NCBI GenBank assembly: GCA_023052935.1
Contig: CM041293.1
Coordinates: 170,087,341-170,151,340 of the forward strand
Direction: 5' to 3'
DNA length: 64,000 nucleotides
Origin: Piezodorus guildinii
Taxonomy: Eukaryota > Arthropoda > Insecta > Hemiptera > Pentatomidae
How positions within the stretch are numbered: position 1 is the first letter of the stretch; the number at the start of each line of letters is the position of its first letter. The notes below the pieces were generated by a model. The model worked only from the letters and a program-made list of their open reading frames with translations. It was not told where the DNA came from and did not search any database. The translations under genes and the position numbers were made by a program. Of the stretch, positions 39,341 through 51,226 are shown piece after piece.

Positions 39341-39550
39341 AAATTTGTATCTGTCTATTCAAGAATAATTTAAGCACATTACTAAAATAACAATAATTGA
39401 ATTTGTTAAACTATTTATGATTATTCTATTTGTTTAATATTTATACAGTTACAATTTATTTTGCCTTTTATTATGTATTTGTTTTAGTTAAGGAAGCGTA
39501 TTTTGTTCAGTACAGTTGTAATAGATTTCTTTGATTTATGATTAACTGTT

Positions 39551-40843
39551 TTGTACAACTCAACTACATTTCAAATGTCAAAATTCCTTGAAGATTCCAA
39601 ATCAATCAATCCTCTTCAATCCGGTTTCCGATCTGGTTTCTCCACCCAATCAGCTCTTACCAAAATTACCAATGACATATACACTGCAATAGACAACAAA
39701 CAGCTAACAGTACTAATACTCCTCGACTTTTCCAAAGCGTTTGATTCCCTGAACCATTCTATCCTTTACTCCAAGCTGAAATCTCTTTCCTTTTCCTACA
39801 GCTCTATTCTCTGGTTCCAGTCTTTTCTATCAGACCGTACCCAAGCAGTTCACATTCCCAACCAGCCTCCATCTTCTTTTCTTTCCCTTCCCTCTGGGGT
39901 GGCCCAGGGTTCAAGTGTTTCTCCTATCCTTTTCAATACCTTTATAAATGATCTTCCCAATTCAGTACACCACTGCTCCTACCACCTATATGCCGATGAC
40001 TTTCAAATCTACCTGACATTTCCTCCCACTGAGTTATTAGCAGCGTTTACTAATATTCAAGAAGACCTAAACAGGATTTGTAATTGGGCAAATCAGAACA
40101 AACTAAGTTTAAACGCTGCGAAAACCCAGGCAATCATTATTGGATCCGATTCCCACCTCACTTCTATTCCATCTCTTCCTAAACTACTACTAAACAACCA
40201 CCCCATCACTTTCAGCTCCTCTGTAAAAAATGTAGGCATCCATATTGACCAAACCTTATCTTGGAAACCTCATGTGGCCCAAATTTCCCGAAAGTCAATA
40301 AGCACACTAAAGCTATTCCATCGCTCCCGTCATGTTCTCCCACAGTCCACTCGTAAGCTCCTCGTATCCTCTTTAATTTTTCCTCAATTCGATTATGGAT
40401 GTGCGGTATATGGTGGCCTCTCGATGATGCTGGAGAAGAGATTGAAGCAGATTATGAATTGTTCTTTAAGATTCGTTTATGGCACGTCGAGGCGGTCTCA
40501 TGTATCCCATCTTTATACCGAATCAAATTGGCTTTTTCCCCACACCCGTAGACTATACCTCCTTGGATCTTTCCTATACCAAACTATCAACTCCCAACAT
40601 CCTTCCTATATCTATAATCTCCTGCAGTTTAAACCCTCAATTCACCCACTAGAAACGAGGTCCCGTATGTCCAACCTTTATATCCCTTCCCACAGAACAA
40701 AAAAATATGAATGTTCCTTTCTGGCCCGTTCGACCAGTTTCTGGAATTCCCTTCCATCAAATATTCGTCATGCTTCCTCCCTTTCTAAATTCAAATACCA
40801 TCTCTTTCATTACCTTTTAGCATCCCAAAATGACGCTACCTGA
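39551..40843 (+). pseudogene. CR1/L2-like reverse transcriptase, 5'-truncated
   Basis: The 430-codon frame is unbroken from the truncation point to the stop. RT motifs in order: LQSGFRSGFST (about 22-32), DFSKAFD (motif A, 59-65), GVAQGSSVSPILFN (motif B, 116-129), YADD (motif C, 147-150), WANQNKLSLNAAKTQ (thumb) and a C-terminal region ending with FWNSLPSNIRHASSLSKFKYHL. This layout matches CR1/L2-type LINEs. Endonuclease and RT fingers are missing, and the apparent first codons are flanking sequence. The long intact frame suggests a fairly young insertion. Confidence 0.9.
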
Positions 40844-41446
40844 CAATGTAATCATTTTTAATAAAATTGTATTCAATTCTCTTATTATTTTTATTTCTAG
40901 AAGTATTTATTTATGATTTTTCAGTTGTTTTTTTTTGTTTTTTTTTATTCTTGAAATTTTCTTTTGTTTCAATCGTCATAGTATTTTTTATATTGTAATT
41001 AGAAGACTTTGTTTCTTGTTTTGTAGTATATTATTTTCATTTATGTTTTTTAATTAGTTTATCTTTTATTAATTCTTAGCCGATTAAAGATCCTTTATTA
41101 CTGTAAAGCTTATGTTATTCTTAAAAGACTAAATATCAGAATAATGTAAATATTCATTTATTTTTTTCTTCTTTTTGTTTTATATTTAAACTCATTTATT
41201 TTCCATTTTGTTCAACACAATTATTTTCTGAGGATTGTTTTTATTTTAATTGTTTTAATTTTAATTTTATTTGTTTATTTTATTTTGTATTATGCATATA
41301 TTTATCTATAATTTTAAATATTAGTTAATTATGTTTATTTGTCTGTTGGCCAGACATGTATATTTTAAACTGTGCAAATTTATTATTCTCAAGGGACACT
41401 GTCCCAGAATAAAATTTATTTTCTATTCTATTCTATTCTATTCTAC
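40844..41446 (+). mobile_element. 3' UTR and (TTCTA)n end of the CR1/L2-like LINE
   Basis: About 580 bp of AT-rich 3' UTR ends with GGGACACTGTCCCAGAATAA and then (TTCTA)5 at 41421-41445, instead of a poly-A tail. GGGACACTGTCCC is a perfect inverted repeat that may form a hairpin near the 3' end. The same end is found at 45015-45062. Confidence 0.85.
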
Positions 41447-42358
41447 ATTTGTATGGGCTAGCCCGTAAACAAATAAAGAGATTTATTTATTTAAAGCAAT
41501 GTTAATTTTAATCTGGTCGAAGTTTAATGAAAAAAATTATATTAGACTGATTATAATGCTAAGTATTAATTTTAAAAATTTGTTAGACATCAAAAGGCCT
41601 TGGAGTATGCTAAACGAAATAAATTTAATCACATTACAATTTGATAGAAATTATTATTTTAACAAATGTGAATGTTGAGTACTTACCTTAAAAAAATACA
41701 GGATGTTCTGGAGATCAGAAAGAAAAATAGGTTGCTTCCGAAGCGAATTCTTGAGTTGCTTTGGTAGCACTACTGCTAAGAAGGGTGGAAGCAGAATGAA
41801 GCACTGTGATTGGCTGTCCTTTATCCACACCACTTTCCCCAGCCATGCGTATCGTTTACTTTTGAAATTCCCTATCTGATGATATGTAATGATAATATAA
41901 ATTATAATTATAACTTACATTTTATTATAAATTTTACACAAAAAAAAAAAAAATTAAATCGAACTTACCTCCCTTATTTAAATACATAGCAAAAGTTTCA
42001 ACAGGAACATTGATTTTATATTAAACAATATCAAAGTTTAAACTTAAAGTCGAAAAAAAAATTACAAAAATAGCTCTCTAAAGAATTACTGACTTTTTTT
42101 CAGTTTATTGTTATTACATTTTTTATTATTTTAATGAGATAGCGTGAATTCTTACAAAGTTTGAGATACTTAAAAAGAAGAAATTTTAGAGTTTTAGCAT
42201 CTAATCCTTTTAATGTATTTCGATGATGGTTTTACGTTCACTATGTTAAACATCATTTAATTATAAATTTTCAAAATTTATTTTAATAGGAACATGGCGA
42301 AAATGTGTAAAATAAAGTGGTGTATTCGACAAGCTGATTTAGATGACAATGTTGCTAT
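41447..42358. other. nothing recognised
   Basis: AT-rich sequence with one moderately GC-rich patch (41700-41880) that has no long open frame. Confidence 0.5.
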
Positions 42359-42957
42359 AATCTGTGTTATATAATAATAGGCTTACCGAACCCGAAGGTT
42401 CAATGCCGATACCACCAAACTTCGCCTGCACATAACATCACATTTCTATAACATATTCTAAGGCTATATTAAACAAAACAGGTGAAAGGGAGTCACCCTG
42501 TTTCAAAGCCGATCGCACCTCAAATCTCTCGGAGTAATTATGACCGATTCTAACTTTATGAAATGTTTCCGACAAACACATCTCTACTAGGTTTACTAAC
42601 TTTTTAGGTATCCCCTGTTCAATCATGATGTTATATAGCTTCTGACGGTCTATGGAATCATAAGCCTTTTTAAAATCTATATAAAGTTGATGGACTACAC
42701 CGTTGTATTCCAGCTTCTTCTCTAATATTTGACGTAAGGAAAATATTTGATCAATAGTCGAGCGATTCCGCCTAAAACCACATTGGTAGTCTCCGATAAT
42801 ATCCTCAGCGTACTCCGTGATTCGGCTAGTTAGTATTGACGAGAATATTTTATAGCATACTGGGAGAAGAGAGATCCCACGATAGTTGTTACAATCCGTC
42901 CTCGGTCCTTTTTTGTGAATCGGAATAAGTATTGATTCCACTGGAATCTGTGTTATA
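42359..42957 (-). mobile_element. short LINE copy with internal deletion
   Basis: AATCTGTGTTATA, a 13-bp target-site duplication, lies at 42359-42371 and 42945-42957. The 573-bp insert belongs to the LINE family of 24.8 kb. It is 5'-truncated at ESILIPIHKKG and keeps NNYRGISLLPVCYKI, DFKKAYDSID and LKQGDSLSPVLFN. After ALEYVIE it jumps to the family 3' end (TTTGGTGGTATCGGCATTGA, then GGTTCGGTAAGC). About 0.78 kb with YADD and the C-terminus is missing. The frame 42438-42941 is otherwise open. Confidence 0.88.
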
Positions 42958-43056
42958 CACCGATATTAAATATTAAATTCCTTGTTTCACTACTTTTCGT
43001 TTTTTGAGTTAGCACTGTAATATAATATAAATATCGGTACTTAACATTGATTTTTT

Positions 43057-43202
43057 AAGTTAGCACCCCTGGAAAGGGGTGCTGCTGGGTACCTTACTTC
43101 CCCATGCCTACCATGTCTGATCTCACATTTGCTGATTGTCAAATAGCTTCTGACAGGTGTGAATAAAGATATGAAGAGAAAAAAAAAAAAAAAAGTTAGC
43201 AC
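43057..43202 (+). mobile_element. short poly-A retroposon (SINE-like)
   Basis: The 10-bp duplication AAGTTAGCAC (43057-43066 and 43193-43202) flanks about 126 bp ending in A16. The body, with CAAATAGCTTCTGACAGGTG, recurs in inverse orientation at 55407-55597. It has no A or B box, so it may be a SINE tail or a truncated LINE 3' end. Confidence 0.7.
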
Positions 43203-43403
43203 AGCACACATCAACACTTTTTCGCACAGATCTTTTTCAAAGAATTGTTATTTGGATATAAGAGAACCTTAAACGTATATTTCAGTTAAAAACGGAGTAG
43301 AAAATTTCGGTAAATGTAATAATTTTCTTACCCTTAGTGAGTGAAAAAAATTAACTTTTATCTTGCCGAAAAGGACTAACTCCTATAGCAATAAACAGTT
43401 AAT

Positions 43404-44189
43404 AGAATACATGTTTTTTTTTTTTTTTTTTTTTTTTTTTTCTTAGCCCCTTATTATTTTTTTTTTCTTCTAAGCTCCTGCAATGATGGTAAAGTTCTCC
43501 TTTTTCTGCAATCGTGCATTTTAAGGAGTTGCAACTCTTTAACGTATCTGGAGAGTAATAACATTATGAATAATAATTCAGGTGATGGGGCTCACCTTCT
43601 AGTTTGTTTCGGCCTTACAACTAAAACTTAAACTAATTTGTTGAGTTTCTGCCATCGCTGAGGTATTCCTGGGGGTTTTAGTTGATTAAATATAGGGTTA
43701 TTTACAAATTTCGTTGATTCGAAAAACTTTAAATTCCTCTCACTCATAAAGTTTTTAATTGTCGACATTTTCATCTCTTCATGTAATTTCTTTGTTTTTA
43801 CTCTTTGGAGTATCGTCCCTTTTGCGATTCTGCTTAGAATGCCGTTTTGAAAAGCCTGGACATTTTTTTCCGTTGATTTCGCCACGTGTGGAAAAAGTTG
43901 TGGGCCATACAACAGTGACGGACGAAGAATTGTTTTGTATATCATCGCTTTTAGTCGGTGAGATATACTTGGAGATGAAATCAAATGGTTAAGCCTAAAC
44001 ATTTTTCGCCTTACAGATTTAATTTTTTTAGAAAAGTGTACTGAAAATTTTAAGTGTCTGTCGAACGTGATTCCAAGATATACAATATTTTTAGACAGTT
44101 TAATTTGGCAATTATTGAGATTAAATCCTGAAGGAAGTTTTTTCTTACGTTTTTCTTAAGTTTTTTTTCTATTCCAGAAGAATACATGT
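43404..44189 (-). mobile_element. 5'-truncated LINE, RT thumb and C-terminus
   Basis: AGAATACATGT occurs at 43404-43414 and 44179-44189 as a target-site duplication. On the minus strand a poly-A tail (T at 43414-43441) follows an ORF whose readable part is about 43628-44130. It contains IVYLGITFDRHLKFSVHFSK (thumb), then MIYKTILRPSLLYGPQLFPH and NGILSRIAKGTI, the usual RT C-terminal blocks of Jockey-like LINEs. The catalytic core was never copied. Confidence 0.82.
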
Positions 44190-44639
44190 ATATATTTTTA
44201 AATGCTCTTACGAACATTTATTGTAAGAAAGTTATCGAGAATTATTTGCCCAACACTTTTTTTAATATGAAAGTTTATAAAGTTTAAGTTTAAGCACAGT
44301 AGCTCTTGATGAATATTCAGTTCAATTCTATTGAATTCAAGTTTCTGTTTGACGTTGTTATCTTATTTATCCATCGAATAAGAACAAATGTGTGTTAAAC
44401 AGACAAGTGTTATTTAAATATGACTGTTTTTTTTTTTTTTACAAATATCATCCGGAATCATATCTCCAAATGGTTTGTTATTTTTAATTTTGTAAAAAAA
44501 CAAACAAAAAAAAAACGTATTATTTATAATAAAAAAAGAAGGAAAACATGAGTAGTCCTACTTTCATGTTTTAACTTTTATTCATTAGATATATAACTAA
44601 ATTAAATTTTAAAAACACAGAATTATTCTAATGATGTTT
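44190..44639. other. AT-rich spacer
   Basis: Several A or T runs; no gene or repeat recognised. Confidence 0.45.
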
Positions 44640-45062
44640 TAATCGTTACTCGTTAATCGTTTTTTATATTGTCATTAGAAGAATTTGTGGTTTATTATTT
44701 TCATTTATGTTTTAATTAGTTTTATTTTTCATTAATTCATTGCCAATTAAAGATCCTTTATTATTGTAAATCTTATGTTATTCTTAAAATACTATGTATC
44801 AGTATAATGTAAATATTCATTTATTTACTTTCTTCTTTTTGTTTTATATTTAAACTCATTTATTTTCTGAGGATTATTTTTATTTTAATTATTTTATTTT
44901 ATTTGTTTATTTTATTTTGTATTATGTATATTTTTATCCATAATGTTAATACCTGTTAAATTTGTCTGTTGGCCATACATGTTTTATATTATAAACTGTA
45001 AAAAATTATTATTCTCAAGGGACACAGTCCCAGAATAAAATTTAATTTTTATTCTATTCTAA
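44640..45062 (+). mobile_element. 3' end copy of the CR1/L2-like LINE
   Basis: This aligns along its length with the 3' UTR at 40975-41446 (shared blocks include CCAATTAAAGATCCTTTATT and GGGACACAGTCCCAGAATAA) and ends with two TTCTA-type units. It is a short 5'-truncated copy without coding sequence. Confidence 0.8.
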
Positions 45063-45650
45063 TAAAATACCTGTTCAAAAAACCTTTTGTTCAAGATTAT
45101 TTCAAACACGTTATTTATTATAAACATATTGTATAATGTATGAAAACTTATTCATCTAATAAGTTTATATTAGCCGCAATTTTATCTTTTCTGCCACGAA
45201 CTTATATTAAAAGTACTTTTACACTTTTTCTAATATAAGTGTTTGATTTATATTTATAAAATCATACTTTTGATAACTGTTCCTATTAACGCAGTTTGAA
45301 AGCTTACACTGAAAAAAATGAACTTTATATATTAAAAAAGTTTGATTATCTGTTGTGTTGGTATATGAGAGATGCAAACATGTATGAAACATTTCAATTA
45401 TTATTTAAATTTTTTAATTCTAAAACTTAAAAATTGAGTAATTATTTAGGTTAGAAATCACAGCGATAAATTGAAGAAGAAAGTTCAAAAATTATTTTTC
45501 TAGTCCTCCTTAAAAAAAAAAAAAAACTAGAAATGATTCTTTGTATTTTTTTGTTTTTTGTTTGTTAAATATCCTTAAATCTTCTTTTTAATCATAGTTA
45601 AAAATAACCGAGAATCAGTTGTTTTAAAAATATTTTATTAAAATGAATTA
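45063..45650. other. nothing recognised
   Basis: AT-rich sequence with no supported ORF, RNA gene or repeat. Confidence 0.45.
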
Positions 45651-45705
45651 TTCCGGGTGGCGGTCGGTGAATCAAATAATTGAGTAGTTACAACTGTTAT
45701 TTTTT

Positions 45706-45744
45706 GCCAACGTTTCGGCCCCCATTGTGGATCATCATCAGGGC
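45706..45744 (-). ncRNA. hammerhead-like motif, left arm
   Basis: The minus strand has GCC, CTGATGA, a helix II weakened by substitutions (GATCC against GGGCC), GAAA, ACGT, GTT and GGC. All core nucleotides are kept and helix II has one mismatch. Confidence 0.5.
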
Positions 45745-45781
45745 GTGTTGTAGGCGAATGGAAACTAAAAACTATTAACAC

Positions 45782-45820
45782 GCCCTGATGATGACCCACA
45801 ATGGGGGTCAAAACGTTATC
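45782..45820 (+). ncRNA. hammerhead-like motif, right arm, inactivated
   Basis: CTGATGA and a good GACCC/GGGTC helix II are present, but the core GAAA reads AAAA and the closing GGC reads ATC. Loss of the core G and of helix I predicts no self-cleavage. Confidence 0.5.
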
Positions 45821-45920
45821 AAAAAATAAATTGTTGAAACTACTCAATTGTTTCATTCACTGACCGCCACCCGGGCTAATTCCTTTTAGTAATTCTCAAC
45901 GGTCAACTAATTATATCCAC

Positions 45921-46994
45921 TATGATAGAAATATTTTAATTTTGCCTAAGTCTCGGCTCAAACATGTGAACCAACATCAAGTTTTCAGTGAGACATGTCA
46001 AACATTATCTCAGTTTGAGTTTCATATTACTTAAGATAATATCAACAGTCGACCATACATCCTCAATATACTTCTTTTAATTCCTTTTTTAAAATTCAAT
46101 CATTAAATACTTCTGAACTAATATTAATAATTATTCCATGATATAAACTTTATTATAATCCCGAGAAAAAAAATTAATAAATAAAATAAAATAAATAAAT
46201 ATGAAAAGACGAATTTCTACCTTCACACAAATGGAGATATACGTAGTCAGGTCAGAATTTCTGTCTAATCCCTAAAATTTTTTTGACAAGTTAACATAAT
46301 TTTTTAGGAACTTTCCCATTGATGTTTGTACCTCAGGTATACTTGGAATACCCTTATCCTTCGTCTCCAAAATTTTAGCTTAGCCTTGGTTTTATTACCA
46401 AGGTTTAGTCTTTCCTTTCAGGTAACAAAAAGTTTTCTGACTCTAGAAGAATTTTCAGATCTCTAACATATACTATTTAATAATTCTATAAGAAATCTAG
46501 TGCGAGAGACATAAGACCTCCGTTGGTAAAATCAATTTAAGAATTTTCATATTCAGTAAGAGATGAAATAAATATGAAAAGTGAAAGTAAAGATGTGAAA
46601 GAATTAATTTAATTCTTAAAATGTGAAAGAATTAATTGAATCATGTATTTTATTAAATATCTACAAAATTTGGTTCGTTTTATCGGCTTTTCATTACTCG
46701 TCATTAACTTTTATAACGTATCAGATAACATTTTTCATAAAACCTTCAGCTTTTAAACGGTATATTTTACAACTATGTTACTGTTCTCATGTTCAACAAC
46801 ACAACAATTGAATGCAATCAATAGGTTTACTCTTTTATCCTTTAGTTAGGATAATGATTTTGTTCAACAAAGATATTTAGCTGTTCTTAATGCTAATTAC
46901 ATATTGTTAACAATTCTAAATCTATAAAATTAAAGGTAATGTAATATATTATCGATTTCATACAGTTTTTTATATTGCATAAAATCGGTATATA
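45921..46994. other. nothing recognised
   Basis: AT-rich sequence. A short piece at about 46505-46560 (CATAAGACCTCCGTTGG onward) resembles the 3' end of repeat A in reverse, too diverged to call. Confidence 0.4.
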
Positions 46995-47400
46995 TTTTTT
47001 TTTTATAAAAATCTTTCTTTTTTCAGACGCCTAGGAGGATTATTAGGAATCGAACAGGAAGCTAGGGTTGAAACAAGTTGATTGGGGTGGGAAAGGAGTT
47101 TGTCATAGAAGGATTGATATCTGGTTCGGGCCAAATCAGCAACATATGGAATATGTAGGTCTTTATGGATGATTTTATTTGTGACTAAGTAAGGAGCGTT
47201 GAGGATTTTGGATTGTAAAGATTGGATACGGGAAGAATTCGATGGTTTATTAGAGCCCCAAAGCATGTAGATGAGCCTTTTGTAGTTAAGTGGAAGGTTT
47301 GAGCGTCTGTCTAGTAAGTGTTGAAGTAATCGAAAGCGGCGAGCAGTTTCTTGTCGTTCCAGTCTTGTGTGTGGATAGTAAAATTTTAAATCGAAAAAGC
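46995..47400 (-). pseudogene. Jockey-type ORF2 C-terminus
   Basis: The minus strand carries RLERQETARRFRLLQHLLDR, then NYKRLIYM, then LWGSNKPSNSSRIQSLQSKI and NAPYLVTNKIIHKDLHIPYV to the RRLKK end. Compared with the copy at 63.13 kb about 36 bp are missing after CTCATCTACATG (the IIRPIWTYG segment). It belongs to the same family as 32.1, 47.9, 51.4, 59.4 and 63.1 kb. Confidence 0.8.
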
Positions 47401-47454
47401 GAGTTAAATCAAAATCAGTATAGCTATTTTAGAGAAAGTTGTAAAAATGTGCAA

Positions 47455-47717
47455 AACGCATGGTATAAAGTAGTACTTCTGGTTGGCTGATTTTGATGAA
47501 AAAGTTTTTGTAACATTTTATATTTGTGTTAAATATGAAATATCAGTTTCATAGGACTTTTCAATTTACGCTCGGGAGTTACCACACACACAGACCTTTT
47601 TCTGGACTTGGTCATTTGGACTCAGAAGACCCTAAAACGTGTATTTTCGTCTAAAACTGGAATTCGAAAATTTTCAAGATCGCAATACTTTCCCTTTCTA
47701 TATATAGTAAGTGAAAT
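47455..47717 (-). repeat. repeat A fragment
   Basis: Carries the front of repeat A in reverse, including CGGGAGTTACCACACACACA and ending CTATATATAGTAAGTGAAA. Confidence 0.75.
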
Positions 47718-47894
47718 TAAAAAAACATTATCGTATGTACAAAGTTTTAAGTTAATGAAAAGGGCATAAACTGAATGCTGATTATTAATATATTAGCAAT
47801 TTATTATTGTTATAGTATTTAATCTAAATCATATGTTTCCAACTTAACTTAATAAACTTTTTATTTAAATTAACTTTAAACGTTTTTCACCTTT

Positions 47895-48311
47895 AAGTTT
47901 ATTTAATCCCGTATCCAATCCTTACAATCCAAAATCCTTCGTAAAATCCTCAACGCTGCTTACTTTGTCACAAATAAAATCATCCATAAAGACCTAAATG
48001 TTCCATATGTTGCTGATTTGGCCCGAACTAGATATCAATCCTTCTATGACAAACTCCATTCCCACTCCAACCCAATAATTTCAATCCTTGCTTCCTCTTC
48101 GATTCCTGATAATCCTCCGAGGCGTCTGAAAAGGAGATGGCCTTGAGACCTTCTTGCTTAAAATAGTTACTGGAGTGCTTCCATTGGGTTGCTCCTCAAC
48201 AAGTCTGTCTCATTTGATTTTTCTTTTAGCTTATTTAGTTGTTGTAATATAAATTACAGTTGTAAATTTCAATAAATAAATATATATAAAAAAAAAAAAA
48301 GTTTATTTAAT
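47895..48311 (+). mobile_element. 5'-truncated Jockey-type copy with target-site duplication
   Basis: AAGTTTATTTAAT (13 bp) lies at 47895-47907 and 48299-48311. The 391-bp insert encodes RIQSLQSKILRKILNAAYFV onward to the family C-terminus (NPPRRLKRRWP) with a stop at about 48147. The 3' UTR then ends in poly-A. It is intact over this short stretch. Confidence 0.85.
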
Positions 48312-49149
48312 AGTTCTTAAATTTATTTGAACAGGTGAGGTAAGTGAATGTCGAGTTTTGCCCGCACTAGATTTTTAACCATTCAAACATTTTATTAATC
48401 AGTAGAAATATTATTATTATATCTTGCTCTACCGGAGTTTGTTTATTCCCATACAGTTAGCTTGAGGAGAGGGGAAATAGGATTACTGAAATCCCATCGT
48501 TCAAAAAGTAAATAATCTGATAGTATCCCCACCAGAAGATAAGAAACGCCCGGAAGTCAGTTTCTTTTAGTCTCGATTGTACGTACACCATGGAGGTCTC
48601 CATCACAAAAAAAGTTTCCAGGGGTAAGTTATTTTTTTTTTTTTAATTCTTACATTACTTATTTCCCTCTAAACACGTCTTAGGGCTTGCGAGAAATATT
48701 GGGTTGATACGTCCGGTTTAAAATAATCTGCGATGAATTATGTTGTTTTACTAGAAATAACGATATTAGCGACGTCATAACTAGACAAATGGATGATTGT
48801 CTCTATCAAATTTAGTGATGCCACATATTTGATACGTTTTAATCAACATATTCTTTATCTTGATTTGTAATATTCTCCAAATTACTCTCGACATAATTTT
48901 TAAAAATAAAAGAGGGTATAGATTTCATTAATAGAAGCAGGATTCGGATATATGCACTATATTTATGCTTGGTAAGTACCTGCAATTAAACTGCAATAAA
49001 ATTAAGTAGTCGATAAAAACATATGTTTTAGAAGACCCTCTCTACTGAATTTGAAATATAGAGAGAAATTTAAACATGAAAATAACTTATAAACTTTAAA
49101 TTTATGCTCTACAACTTTCATTAAATGACACTATTCGATTTTGTTAGGT
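48312..49149. other. mostly unique sequence with a possible first exon
   Basis: No repeat is recognised. The only signal is the exon-like stretch at 48591-48624. Confidence 0.4.
48591..48624 (+). CDS. possible first coding exon
   Basis: ATG with favourable context (ACACCATGG) opens MEVSITKKVSR and runs into AGGG|GTAAGTT, a near-consensus splice donor at 48625. One nucleotide is left over after the last codon. The exon at 53454 starts with two nucleotides before its open frame, so the phases fit. Together they would code for about 87 residues across a 4.8-kb intron full of repeats. This is an inference from splice signals; the phase match alone has a one-in-three chance of occurring at random. 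Confidence 0.3.
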
Positions 49150-49776
49150 TTTACTTTCACTTACCATATATAGTAAGGAAAAGTATTGCGATCGGGAAAA
49201 TTTTCGAATTCCAGTTTTCTACGGAAATAGACGTTTTAGGATCCCCTGAGTCAAAATAACCAAGTCCTGCTTATCCAAAATAAAAGAGTCTGTGTTTATG
49301 GTAACTTTTAAATTGTCTTCCTCTAAAGTACCTTTAATTTTGTAAATTCTATAAAAATAACCATATTACCTTGTTAGCATTGATAAATAACAGCTAAATA
49401 TGTAAGTTGTGTGAATTTGAATAACAAGTGAAGGTGAAAATTGAAAAAATATTTTTTTTAATCCAATATTTTGTTTTTGAACATAAGAACAGTAATATAC
49501 ATGTATGATATAACGTTTGAAAGCTAAAAGTTTTAGAAAAAATATTATCATATACACAAGCTTTTAAAAATTAACAGGGAGTGATGAAAAGCCGATAAAA
49601 CTAACTGATTATTTTAGATAATAATATAATAGATTTTTTAATAAAACACATTTTTATTCCATTTAATTTATTCTTCAACGTTTTCACTCATTTTTATCTC
49701 TTACTGTACTTGAAAATTTTTTAATCGATTCTAAAAACGGAGGTAAGTGAAAGTCGTGTGTTGCCCGCACCAGTTT
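49150..49776 (+). repeat. repeat A copy with internal deletion
   Basis: Both ends are present (CATATATAGTAAGGAAAAGT and AACGGAGGTAAGTGAAAGTC). About 250 bp is missing between GGTAACTTTT and TCTTCCTCTAAAGTACC relative to copy 2. Confidence 0.8.
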
Positions 49777-50237
49777 TTTTATTCTGGACTTCTATGTCTC
49801 TCTTGTCCAGAATACATCTAAACTTAGAAACACCTGTTATTGCAACAACTACACTGAGTATTAACAGAGAATATTATCTGGAAACTATATTGTTCAAAAC
49901 AGTAAACAATTATCCTTATTGTAGAAAACATTCTAAATATTGATATAGTGGATAAAATAAATATGATCTATTTATTTCTGATAAAAAATATATAGATTTA
50001 AGGTAGCAACAAATCCACATAATTTCTGTAACACTTTATATTAATGTGTTGCAGTAAGCAATAGTAATTTATCTATGAATTTATATCTATGATATCATCG
50101 TCTTTTAATACTAACAACTAAAAACAAGAATGGACCAAACTCCATGAATAAAACATTTATATAATAACCAACAAACTATCTGTCTATAGTACAGTTAGGA
50201 AAATAAAAAGTGCATCTCTCAATAAAAAAAAAAATCT
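49777..50237. other. nothing recognised
   Basis: AT-rich sequence between two repeat A copies in opposite orientation. Confidence 0.45.
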
Positions 50238-51138
50238 GGGGCGAGCAACACTCGACTTTCCCTTACCTCCGTTTTTAAAATCGATTAAAGATTTTTCAAA
50301 TACAGTTAAAGATAAAAATTCGTGAACTATTAATGAATTAATTAAATTTAATTTCTTTAGAATTATGTGTTTTATTAAAAAATCAATTATATTATCATCT
50401 AAAATAATTAGTTAGTTTCATTGGTTTTTCAACACTCTTTAATACATTTTACAAGCTTGTTTATAAGATAATATTTTTTCTACAATCGTAAGCTTTCCAA
50501 CGGTATATTACACATGTATATTAAAAAGTTCAAAATTAAAAAAATGCATTAAAAACATGTTTTTTTTAATTTCCACCTTTAGTTGGATATCAAATTCGTT
50601 CAACTTATATATTTACCTGTTTTTAATCAGTGGTAACAAGATAATATAGTTATTTCTATAGAATCAACAAAATCAAAGGTACTTTAGAAGAATAAAATTT
50701 AAAATATCAGCATTAAGCCCTGTCTGACTATTTTAATCAGAAAGAAACCTACATGATATTAAAGCCTATTATATTTTACATCGATATAGCGAGTTTAACT
50801 AAAATCGCTAGAGCTGTTTTTGAGAAAATCGAAGAAAGGTACCAAATGCATGTCTTGTTGCTGTTCAGGTTAACTGATTTTGATGAAAAAGTTCCTGTAT
50901 CATCCCGGGCGTATATTTTTCTTAATTATGAAATATCAGTTTCATTGGACTTTTCGTTTCTGCCCGGGAGTTACCACACACGGACATACACACACGCACA
51001 CACACACACAGACCTTTTTGCGAGACTTGGTTATTTGGACTCAAGAGACTCTAAAACGCGTATTTCCGTTGAAAACTGGAATTCGAAAATTTTCAGGATC
51101 GCAATACTTCCCCTTACTATATATATAGTATGTGAAAG
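50238..51138 (-). repeat. repeat A, complete copy
   Basis: It runs from CGACTTTCCCTTACCTCCGT to ACTATATATATAGTATGTG in reverse. An (AC)n stretch at 50980-51012 is an expanded form of the short AC run found in other copies. The 153-aa ORF on the plus strand is contained in the repeat and is not conserved in other copies. Confidence 0.85.
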
Positions 51139-51226
51139 AAATGTAGAAGTTAAATCCATATTGAAACAAACACATTTTTCTTCCATCATATTTATTATTA
51201 TCATTATTATATAATTCGTCAATTTC

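Larger units (their letters stand above)
45653..45920. mobile_element. short palindromic relative of the 27.8-kb foldback element
   Basis: Arms of about 100 bp face each other around a 27-bp spacer (about 45752-45778) and carry the same end sequence (CCGGGTGGCGGTC) as the 27.8-kb element. The right end continues for about 30 bp (ATTCTCAACGGTCAACTAAT...ATCCAC) and matches the one-sided extension of the larger copy. The long centre is absent. A duplication of the target was not found. Confidence 0.75.

Noticed and set aside
50753..51214. 153-aa ORF
   Set aside because: Contained in repeat A; the frame is broken in every other copy.
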